DNA of 9,470 bases from the NCBI GenBank assembly GCA_900767015.1, contig CAAFXQ010000027.1, forward strand, positions 1 through 9,470, given 5' to 3'. This document shows positions 1-5,287 of the stretch, piece by piece. Positions within the stretch are counted from its first letter, which is position 1. Each line of letters starts with the position of its first letter. The position numbers and the translations under genes are program-made. Source of the stretch: Clostridia bacterium (GTDB lineage Bacteria; Bacillota; Clostridia; Oscillospirales; Acutalibacteraceae). A model generated the notes under the pieces. The model saw only the letters and a list, made by a program, of their open reading frames with translations, was not told the origin of the DNA and made no database searches.

Positions 1-1
1 C

Positions 2-388
2 GACTCGCCCGTAGAAGAGACGATTGACCTGATTCGTTCGCTCGGCTGCAAGGCTTCGCTTTCCGTAAAGCCGGGTACGCCCGTTGAGGAGGTTTTCCCT
101 TATCTTGATAAGCTTTCGATGGTCTTGGTCATGACGGTTGAACCGGGCTTCGGCGGTCAGAGCTTTATGCAGGATATGATGCCGAAGGTAACGGCGTTAA
201 GAAATGAAATTACCCGCAGAGGACTTGACGTTGATATTCAGGTTGACGGCGGTGTAAGCCTGAAAACCGTTGAAACCGTAGCCAAGGCCGGGGCAAATGT
301 TTTAGTTGCCGGAAGTGCGATTTTCGGCTCGGACGACCCGAAAGAAACGATCCGCCTTTTACGGGAGAGTGCCGCAAAGTATTTCTAA
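2..388 (+). CDS. rpe: Ribulose-phosphate 3-epimerase, C-terminal part (5' truncated by window)
   Basis: The 128 visible residues are the C-terminal part of ribulose-phosphate 3-epimerase, the cytoplasmic TIM-barrel enzyme of the pentose phosphate pathway that interconverts ribulose 5-phosphate and xylulose 5-phosphate. The frame is open from base 2 and stops with TAA at 386-388. Family signatures visible are the segment VMTVEPGFGGQSF (phosphate/active-site loop), then VDGGV, whose Asp is the second catalytic/metal-binding acid, then the C-terminal phosphate-binding stretch VAGSAIFG. The family is usually about 215-225 residues, so roughly 90 N-terminal residues, including the first His/Asp metal ligands, lie outside the window. 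In Firmicutes rpe commonly follows the GTPase gene rsgA; that neighbour is not visible here. Its last 30 bp overlap the 3' end of the convergent mecA-like gene, and no rho-independent terminator is seen after the stop. The identification is secure. Confidence 0.95.
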   Translation, partial: DSPVEETIDLIRSLGCKASLSVKPGTPVEEVFPYLDKLSMVLVMTVEPGFGGQSFMQDMMPKVTALRNEITRRGLDVDIQVDGGVSLKTVETVAKAGANVLVAGSAIFGSDDPKETIRLLRESAAKYF

Positions 389-892
389 TGCGTGCTCTTT
401 GAAAAGACACCGGAACGCTTCTTCTGTTCTTTCGTGTTCGGCTCCGTCGGAAAAAACGGGTGTCAGATATTCTTTCAACAGCCGGCTGAGCCTTTCGTTT
501 TCGCCGCAGACTGTCAGTCTGTATATCCCGTTTTTCTCATAGAGTGCGCTTTTGACGCTGAGGTTCTCCTCGTTTTTCAAAACGAGAATCAGATCAAGCA
601 GTGCGTCTGAATCGGCCGTTTCGAAAACCGAGGCTTCGGTATACGCATCATTGAGCGGTAAGAACATAATGAGACAGCCTCCCGAACAGTCGGGGAGAAC
701 TTCGACTTTTAGTCTGCCTGATTGCTGTGGACTGCCGCCGGTTTCGGCCTGAACCTCCTCGAGGATTTTTTTGAGCACTTCTCTTGCTTTTTCGCTCGAA
801 GAGTTCAGCTCGTCAAAGGTGAGCCTGAATGACGCAAGCTCTTCGCTTGAAAGTCTTGCAAGAATGCAGTTTTCGGTTGTTTCTATCTTCAT
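359..892 (-). CDS. mecA: MecA-like adaptor protein (ClpC substrate adaptor family)
   Basis: This 177-residue protein resembles MecA/YpbH adaptors, which deliver substrates to the ClpC/ClpP protease. The N-terminal domain (about 1-80) opens with the typical MKIE..EN.I start and has a helix around 33-51 (EKAREVLKKILEEVQ) followed by a strand region, LKVEVLPDCSGG. The C-terminal domain (about 88-175) has the helix SDALLDLILVLK, then SALYEKNGIYRLTV, then LKEYLTPV and a closing KEHALEIL, matching the family's LY..+.YyL, EYg and L.EHg positions. Bacillus MecA is about 218 residues; this one has a much shorter linker, typical of clostridial versions. The ATG at 890-892 is favoured by the family-like start, although its ribosome site is poor: the only purine-rich match, AAGGCGG, lies about 15 nt upstream. 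The substrate is unknown, and a role in competence is not implied. The gene is transcribed away from the Rnf-like operon. Confidence 0.82.
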   Translation of the reverse strand: MKIETTENCILARLSSEELASFRLTFDELNSSSEKAREVLKKILEEVQAETGGSPQQSGRLKVEVLPDCSGGCLIMFLPLNDAYTEASVFETADSDALLDLILVLKNEENLSVKSALYEKNGIYRLTVCGENERLSRLLKEYLTPVFSDGAEHERTEEAFRCLFKEHALEILCGTLP

Positions 893-958
893 TTTTATGT
901 GTGAAATCCGCCTTTTTTCGGGTTTCGTACCTTTCCTTTATTCTTTGGTGCTTTTCCT

Positions 959-987
959 ATCATACAGCAAAGCGCTTTATGTTTCAA
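959..987 (-). promoter_or_regulatory. Predicted sigma-A promoter for the mecA-like gene
   Basis: On the minus strand, TTGAAA (982-987) is followed by exactly 17 nt and then TATGAT (959-964). Each hexamer is one base from the consensus. The predicted start of transcription is near 952, giving a leader of about 60 nt before the ATG at 892. It lies in the 130-bp gap between the mecA-like gene and rnfD. I see no comparably good plus-strand promoter in this gap, so where the rnf-like operon starts remains open. Confidence 0.7.
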
Positions 988-1008
988 CGAACAAATTATG
1001 GCAGTTAC

Positions 1009-1014
1009 GGAGGG
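1009..1014 (+). promoter_or_regulatory. Ribosome binding site deciding the rnfD-like start
   Basis: GGAGGG is the only strong Shine-Dalgarno sequence here. The GGAGG core ends at 1013, only 3 nt before the ATG at 1017 but 9 nt before the TTG at 1023. The same 9-nt spacing occurs at the next gene (core 2069-2073, ATG 2083). This favours TTG 1023 as the start, with ATG 1017 as the alternative; the two differ by only two residues. Confidence 0.6.
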
Positions 1015-1022
1015 TGATGCTT

Positions 1023-2105
1023 TTGCCGCAGGAAAATAAAACGGCTTTTTTCAAAACCGACGACCCCTTGTTTTCGTACAGCGTGGATACCCTTTTGATG
1101 GGGCTTGGGCTTCTCATAATGGGAATATACTTAAACGGTATTGCCGCCTTGTACCATGCGGCGGTCGGTATGGTAAGCGCCGTTATCTGTGAATATGTCA
1201 GCTTTAAGCTGGTCTTAAAAAAGAACACGCTCGGCAACATGAGCGCCTTTTCGGTCGGACTTCTGATCGCTCTTTCGGTGTCTGCCGCCTGTCCGCTTTG
1301 GATTACGGCGAGTGCAAGCGCTTTTGCGGTTCTTGTTGCAAAGCTTCCGTTCGGCGGAACAAGAAACGCTCCGTTTGTTCCTGTTGCCGCCGGTGTGTGC
1401 TTCGCTCAGCTGTGTTTTCCGCTTTATGTGTTTACCTATCCGGCTGTTTCGGGAGGACTTCACCCTGTTTTTAACAATGCGGAGGGCTTCGTAAAAGGAA
1501 CATCGCTGATTGATCTTTTGGAAAGCGGAAAAGCCGTTTCGCTCAACATTTTTAACTATACCTCTTTGCTTTCGGGTAAATATCCCGGTGCAATCGGTAC
1601 GACCTGTATGCTTGCGATGTTCGGCATTATCCTGTATCAGCTGATACGAAGACCGAAAAGACTGTATGCTTCTTTCGGCTTTCTTGTTTGCTGCGCAATA
1701 TTTGCCGCTGTTTTCCCGAGAATCAATACAGGAAGACTCAGCTCTGTTATCATGGAGCTTAGCGCAGGCTCGTTGATGTTTGTTGCGCTGTTGGTTCTCA
1801 ATGATCCGGTTACGTCCCCGAAGCGCCCGCTTCAGTCCGTTCTGTACGGTGCTGTTGCCGGAACGCTGTGTATGCTGCTTCGGTATTTCGGAAAAATCAA
1901 TGAGCCGGCTTTTTTCAGCGTTCTTCTTGTTAATGCTTTCTGGCCCGTTTTTTCAAAGCAGACGGCAACCGACCAGAAGCAAAGCAGTGAAAGGCGCAGG
2001 AGAATCAAAAAAGCGGCCAAAAAAGATAAAAAACTTGCTGTCGGACAAAAGGACAGCAATACAATAACGGAGGTGCTTGACGATGAAAAAGAAACCGAAG
2101 CGTAA
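1023..2105 (+). CDS. rnfD: RnfD/NqrB-like membrane subunit with degenerate FMN site
   Basis: This protein of about 360 residues (numbered from TTG 1023) is multi-spanning and homologous to RnfD, the membrane subunit of the Rnf ion-translocating ferredoxin:NAD oxidoreductase. Family hallmarks are LPFGGTRNAPFVP (108-120, aligning with RnfD GGlGqNpFNPA), GKYPGAIGTT (185-194, usually G..GsiGEtS) and LNDPVTSPKRP (259-269). The closing run RYFGKINEPAFFSVLLVNAF (287-306) matches RyfGgypEgvaFAILlmNaf. The covalent-FMN motif, normally Dxx(S/T)GA(T/S), aligns with GFVKGTS (155-161). The Asp, the S/T and the Ala are replaced, so flavinylation is doubtful. Residues 311-360 form a charged, lysine/arginine-rich then acidic tail not usual for RnfD. 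It is the first gene of a three-gene operon and overlaps the next gene by 23 bp. The frame stays open upstream into the mecA-like gene, but that extension runs antisense to real coding sequence and has no ribosome site. Confidence 0.85.
   Translation: MPQENKTAFFKTDDPLFSYSVDTLLMGLGLLIMGIYLNGIAALYHAAVGMVSAVICEYVSFKLVLKKNTLGNMSAFSVGLLIALSVSAACPLWITASASAFAVLVAKLPFGGTRNAPFVPVAAGVCFAQLCFPLYVFTYPAVSGGLHPVFNNAEGFVKGTSLIDLLESGKAVSLNIFNYTSLLSGKYPGAIGTTCMLAMFGIILYQLIRRPKRLYASFGFLVCCAIFAAVFPRINTGRLSSVIMELSAGSLMFVALLVLNDPVTSPKRPLQSVLYGAVAGTLCMLLRYFGKINEPAFFSVLLVNAFWPVFSKQTATDQKQSSERRRRIKKAAKKDKKLAVGQKDSNTITEVLDDEKETEA
2069..2073 (+). promoter_or_regulatory. Ribosome binding site of the rnfE-like gene, inside rnfD
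   Basis: GGAGG lies within the last codons of the rnfD-like gene, 9 nt before the ATG at 2083. The in-frame TTG at 2077 is only 3 nt away and is rejected as the start. The position implies that rnfE translation is coupled to the end of rnfD translation. Confidence 0.75.
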
Positions 2106-2898
2106 GCACCTGAAGCTTTCCACCGCTCTTTTTAAAGGCGGCTATATTCATAATCCGCTTCTGACCCAGCTTTTGGGGCTTTGCCCGATCATCATGGCGG
2201 CGACAAGCGTAAAGAATGCTCTTTGTCTTTCCGCTGTCTTTCTGCTGCTTCTTGTTGTCAACGAAGTGCTTGCCGGCGCCTTTTTGAAAAATATGTCCCG
2301 TTGGGTGAGGGTGAGTCTTTATACCGTTATATCGGCGGGTATTTTAGCCCTTGTGCTTTCGAAAATCAATCAGGAAGCGACTGCTGCTCTCGGCGTCTAT
2401 CTTCCGCTTTTATGCGTGAACGCAATCATCGTTGTCCGGTGTGAAAAATTTGCAATCCGGACGAATGTGCTCAATTCGGTTTATGATGCGGTTGCCAATT
2501 CCATTGCTTTTTTGGCCGTTGCATTCATTGTGGGACTCATTCGCCAGGTTCTTTCAACAGGAAGCCTTTTCGGACTTCAGACGCCGTTCAAAAACCCGGG
2601 CATGGCGATGCCTTTTGCCGGTCTTGCCGTTTTGGGCTTTTTGGCGGCGATTCATAAGTGGAGCGTCATGAAGTTTTATCCGAACGAGCTTGTGGACACG
2701 TTCTCATTAAAGGGTGCTTTCGAAAAACCGGTACTTGTTGACCCGGGACTGAACACGAAGCAGGAGCGGGAGCACAAAAGACAGTTTAAAGAAGAACGTC
2801 AGGAGTTCGACCGCATCAGACCGCGGTATTCGATTGAAGATGTCGAATCCTCATTGGAAGAAAAGCGGGCGCAGGAGAAAAAGGAGGAGGAAAGCTGA
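2083..2898 (+). CDS. rnfE: RnfE/NqrD-like membrane subunit with charged C-terminal tail
   Basis: This 271-residue protein is homologous to RnfE, which with RnfA forms the inverted-repeat membrane core that holds a [2Fe-2S] cluster in Rnf and Nqr. The first helix region carries LLGLCPIIMAATS (30-42), matching the RnfE vLGLCPtLAvttS signature including Cys34. GVYLPLLCVNAIIV (104-117) corresponds to GifiPLIvvNCIil, but the ligand Cys is Ala114; Cys111 and Cys120 lie nearby. EKFAIRTNVLNSVYDA (121-136) and FIVGLIRQVLSTGSLFG (148-164) match the rest of the family. About six membrane segments are expected. Residues 195-271 form a long soluble tail rich in K, E and R (EREHKRQFKEERQEFDR, then an acidic/basic helix), probably cytoplasmic and possibly coiled coil; family members usually end near residue 200-230. 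The gene overlaps rnfD by 23 bp and rnfA by 1 bp, so it is firmly part of one operon. Confidence 0.86.
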   Translation: MKKKPKRKHLKLSTALFKGGYIHNPLLTQLLGLCPIIMAATSVKNALCLSAVFLLLLVVNEVLAGAFLKNMSRWVRVSLYTVISAGILALVLSKINQEATAALGVYLPLLCVNAIIVVRCEKFAIRTNVLNSVYDAVANSIAFLAVAFIVGLIRQVLSTGSLFGLQTPFKNPGMAMPFAGLAVLGFLAAIHKWSVMKFYPNELVDTFSLKGAFEKPVLVDPGLNTKQEREHKRQFKEERQEFDRIRPRYSIEDVESSLEEKRAQEKKEEES

Positions 2899-3491
2899 TG
2901 ACACAGTTTATCAGTATGCTGACAGCGGCTCTTTACGCTATGCTGCTTCAGAATCTTGTTTTCAGCGCAGCTTACGGCATTACCGAGTCCGTAAAAATCG
3001 CCAAACGGCCGAAATATCTTGTCATGTGTTCTTTCTCGGTCGGCGTTTTCAGTGCGGCAACTGCCGTTATCTGCCGCTTGCTTGACAATGTTAAATTCGT
3101 TTCCGGACTTTCGACGGCGGTTCATTTCCTGATTTATGCCGGGGTGTTGGTTGTGCTGTACCTGATCGGCGGCGGATTTTGTGTTGCCGTTTTGAAAGCC
3201 GATAAAAAGTTTATGAACTCGCTTGGTATGTGTGCGCTGAATTCTCTTGTTCTGGCGGTTCCGCTTCTGAACGCTTCCGCCAATTACACGATTATTGAGT
3301 CTGTCGGAACGGGTATCGGCGCTGCGCTTGCCTTCCTTTTGGCGGTGCTTCTGATCAATGCGGGCATCAGACATATTGCCGGCAATGAAAGCATTCCGAA
3401 GGTTTTTCGGGGAACACCGGCTCTTTTGATTTATGTTTCCCTTTTGTCCCTTGCTTTTTCGTGCTTTACGGGAGAATCGCTTTTCCTTTAA
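2898..3491 (+). CDS. rnfA: RnfA/NqrE-like membrane subunit lacking both cluster cysteines
   Basis: This 197-residue, about six-helix membrane protein is homologous to RnfA, partner of RnfE. Matches to the family are LLQNLVFSAAYGI (16-28, aligning with ilvNNfVLsrflGI), ALNSLVLAVPLLN (113-125, aligning with ttNCavLGvallN), GTGIGAALAFLLAVLL (137-152) and IPKVFRGTPALLI (166-178, aligning with vPkaFrGtPiali). The two cysteines that bind the [2Fe-2S] cluster in RnfA/NqrE are replaced: GICP becomes GITE (Thr29) and TNC becomes LNS (Ser116). Cys112 sits four residues before Ser116. The ATG overlaps the rnfE stop (TGATG, 2896-2900), and a strong AAGGAGGAGG precedes it at 2881-2890. The length is normal for RnfA, and nothing suggests a decayed pseudogene. 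The family assignment is good; electron transport by the protein is doubtful. Confidence 0.85.
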   Translation: MTQFISMLTAALYAMLLQNLVFSAAYGITESVKIAKRPKYLVMCSFSVGVFSAATAVICRLLDNVKFVSGLSTAVHFLIYAGVLVVLYLIGGGFCVAVLKADKKFMNSLGMCALNSLVLAVPLLNASANYTIIESVGTGIGAALAFLLAVLLINAGIRHIAGNESIPKVFRGTPALLIYVSLLSLAFSCFTGESLFL

Positions 3492-3496
3492 TCTTA

Positions 3497-3546
3497 GGCA
3501 ACCTCTGTGCACTATGCCGAATACCTTTAGGCTTTTAGAGATTGCC
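3497..3546 (+). other. Imperfect inverted repeat between the rnfA-like and DUF4015 genes
   Basis: GGCAACCTCT (3497-3506) and AGAGATTGCC (3537-3546) can pair over 10 positions with one mismatch, enclosing a 30-nt loop. No T-tract follows, so it is not a standard intrinsic terminator. The right arm ends 20 nt before the ATG at 3567 and just before the AAAGGA ribosome site. It could be an mRNA hairpin affecting stability or translation, or chance. No clear promoter is seen in this 75-bp gap, so the downstream gene may be read from the rnf-like operon. Confidence 0.35.
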
Positions 3547-3566
3547 CTTACAGAAAGGATATACAG

Positions 3567-4763
3567 ATGGCATTTAAAAAACCTAACAAGAAAAATTCCC
3601 GTAAATCTGTTCGGGTTAAAAACAGCTATTATTCATTTTCAAAAGAATATCCGGGCGGTGTCATCGGAACGCCCGGAAAGAGAGCAAAGAAAAAGGCAGG
3701 AAAGCAACGCTTTTTTCTTGCTGTTGCTTCGGTTGTCGGCTTTGTACTCATTTTTTGTGTTTCGTATCTGATCGCCGAAACGGGGCTTCGGTTTTCGTAT
3801 AAACAGCCGGACGAAACCGGACTTTCCGATGCTGTGACCGCCGGAAGCGAGCAGAACGTAGCTTTTGAAACGGTGAAGGCGCTGTATATGCCGAGCGAGA
3901 AGCTAACGGATACGGGTTATATCAAAAGTCTGATCCGAAACATCAGGCGGAAGGATTACAACAGCGTTGTCATTGACTTTAAGACGGAAAACGGAAACCT
4001 TTCGTTCTTTTCAAATTCCGATATTGCCCTTCTTGCCAAGTGCTCGAGCATCGACAACGAAACGGTGGAGAAGGCGATTGAAATTTTTGAAAATGCGGGT
4101 ATTCGTATCATCGGCCGCTTCTTTTGCTTTCAGGACGCAATCGCTTCCGAAAGCAGTCCCGAGCTTGCCGTAAAATATATGAATTCCGACGTTTTGTGGC
4201 TTGATAAGCCCGAGTCGGAGGGCGGAAAGCCCTATCTGAACCCTTACAGCAAACAGGCACGGGACTATCTGATTGATACCGTAAAGCAGGTCAACGGCTT
4301 CGGAATCCGGTATTTTATATTGGAAGATGCTGATTTTCCGGACGGTGTCGGCGCTGAGACGGCCGGTTACCCGGGCGAAAAGAAAAAATTCGGGCGGGGA
4401 ACGGTACTCCTCGATTTTGTCAATGAGGTAAAGGCGTCGCTGACGGCGGATTCAAAGCTGATTCTTTCTTTCAGTGCCGATGATCTTCTTTCGGGCGGCT
4501 CCTATTCGGAAGTGCTGATGAAGAGCAACGCCGACGCAATCTGTGCCGATACCTTAAAAAGACCTGACACCTATGTTGTCGATAAAAGCACCGATTACAG
4601 CTCCATGATTTCGCTTTTTTCCTCTTTAAAGCAAAAGACAGGCGAGAATAAGCCGTTGATTTTACAAATCGATTCCGCCGAATACTCGTGGCGGTATATC
4701 AAAGCGATAAAGAAAAGCGGCTTTGAAAACGTCGTGATCTACAACGAAAAAGGTGAATATTGA
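3567..4763 (+). CDS. Membrane-anchored putative glycosyl hydrolase-like protein (DUF4015 type)
   Basis: This 398-residue protein starts with a very basic cytoplasmic segment (1-48), then one hydrophobic helix (about 49-70), then an extracytoplasmic domain. The domain resembles the putative glycosyl hydrolase family DUF4015, a TIM-barrel-like family. It shows VKALYMPSE (103-111, cf. vkGiYvs), NSVVIDFKTENG (132-143, cf. NavViDvKdd.G), the segment AGIRIIGRFFCFQD (177-190), then PELAVKYMN, and YLNPYSKQARDYLID (223-237, cf. wvnPy...vwdYni). The family's FDYVRFP strand-end motif is here LEDADFP (252-258), so the usual Asp aligns with Glu253 and activity may differ. The true substrate of the family is not well established; a cell-envelope polysaccharide is an inference. 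ATG 3567 has AAAGGA upstream. The gene lies 75 bp after rnfA in the same direction and may be co-transcribed with it. It ends at a strong hairpin. Confidence 0.75.
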   Translation: MAFKKPNKKNSRKSVRVKNSYYSFSKEYPGGVIGTPGKRAKKKAGKQRFFLAVASVVGFVLIFCVSYLIAETGLRFSYKQPDETGLSDAVTAGSEQNVAFETVKALYMPSEKLTDTGYIKSLIRNIRRKDYNSVVIDFKTENGNLSFFSNSDIALLAKCSSIDNETVEKAIEIFENAGIRIIGRFFCFQDAIASESSPELAVKYMNSDVLWLDKPESEGGKPYLNPYSKQARDYLIDTVKQVNGFGIRYFILEDADFPDGVGAETAGYPGEKKKFGRGTVLLDFVNEVKASLTADSKLILSFSADDLLSGGSYSEVLMKSNADAICADTLKRPDTYVVDKSTDYSSMISLFSSLKQKTGENKPLILQIDSAEYSWRYIKAIKKSGFENVVIYNEKGEY

Positions 4764-4776
4764 GATGAAAAACAAT

Positions 4777-4810
4777 CCCGTTCTTCCGATTGGAGGAACG
4801 GGATCCTTTT
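4777..4810. terminator. Bidirectional intrinsic terminator between convergent genes
   Basis: An 11-bp stem (4777-4787 with 4792-4802, one G-U pair, GATT loop) is followed on the plus strand by ATCCTTTT. On the minus strand it is followed by ATTGTTTTT (complement of 4768-4776), a better U-tract. It lies 13 bp past the stop of the DUF4015 gene and directly abuts the stop of the DUF3815 gene, so it can end both transcripts. Confidence 0.85.
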
Positions 4811-5271
4811 CAGTCAACGTCATATATCTGTTTAAACTTGCTGTAATTGATCTGATGAATGATGACGGATATAATGATGATGCCGACTGCGATTCCGGCG
4901 GCGATTTTCAGCGTTTCGAGTACTGTTACCCGAAATTCCGGATAGCTGCCCGAAACGAAGTAGTACATCGTGTAATAAAGCTTTCCTCCCGGAACGAGGG
5001 CAATGATCGAACAGATGATGTAGGGCGTTGCCGGTGACTTGGTGACTCGTGCCATTACTTCGGAGTAAGCGGTCGCCACAAGCGCCGGTATAAAATTCTG
5101 AAAGAACACGTCGTCTATATGCCGGTAGCATATCACATAGACAACGCAGGTGATAAAGCCGCCGATTGTCGCAAAAGCGACGTGCTTTTTGTTGATTCGA
5201 AACAGCAACGAAAACCCGCAGGTGCCGACAGTTCCGGCAAGAACGGTGATGAGTGCCTGATTGAGTGTCAT
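4810..5271 (-). CDS. ThrE-type threonine/serine exporter, small subunit (DUF3815/YjjB-like)
   Basis: This 153-residue integral membrane protein is the C-terminal half of a ThrE-type threonine/serine exporter encoded as a separate gene, as in many Firmicutes. It has about five hydrophobic segments. The DUF3815 hallmark IIALVPGGKLYYTMYYFVSG matches the lvPGs.lYytm pattern, and FVRI-type loops are replaced by FRINKKHVAFATIGGF near the N-terminus, also family-like. The ATG at 5269-5271 is chosen because AAAGGAGG precedes it by 8 nt. An upstream extension of 41 residues is possible but is hydrophilic and overlaps the upstream gene. It is the second gene of a two-gene operon with the DUF1212 subunit, the gap being 14 bp. 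Together they presumably export small amino acids such as threonine or serine, inferred from family membership; succinate transport is another role reported for YjjPB-type pairs. Confidence 0.85.
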   Translation of the reverse strand: MTLNQALITVLAGTVGTCGFSLLFRINKKHVAFATIGGFITCVVYVICYRHIDDVFFQNFIPALVATAYSEVMARVTKSPATPYIICSIIALVPGGKLYYTMYYFVSGSYPEFRVTVLETLKIAAGIAVGIIIISVIIHQINYSKFKQIYDVD

Positions 5272-5279
5272 ACGCTTTT

Positions 5280-5287
5280 CCTCCTTT
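5280..5287 (-). promoter_or_regulatory. Ribosome site of the DUF3815 gene, fused to the upstream stop codon
   Basis: On the minus strand the DUF1212 stop codon TAA (5288-5286) runs straight into AAAGGAGG (5287-5280). The ATG at 5271 follows after 8 nt. Stop codon and Shine-Dalgarno share bases, which favours coupled, roughly equal translation of the two exporter subunits and settles the start of the second gene. Confidence 0.8.

Noticed and set aside
771..1022. Upstream extension of the rnfD-like frame, adding about 84 residues
   Set aside because: It runs antisense through the start of the mecA-like gene and across its promoter, has no ribosome site, and RnfD homology begins only after 1023.
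893..1022. Riboswitch, attenuator or strong plus-strand promoter before the rnf-like operon
   Set aside because: No T-run hairpin, conserved riboswitch core or good -35/-10 pair with 16-18 nt spacing was found on the plus strand.
2060..2110. Possible hidden rnfG between the D and E genes
   Set aside because: The D and E genes overlap by 23 bp, so there is no space. No RnfG-like sequence (flavinylation SGAT near a periplasmic domain) is seen in any frame.
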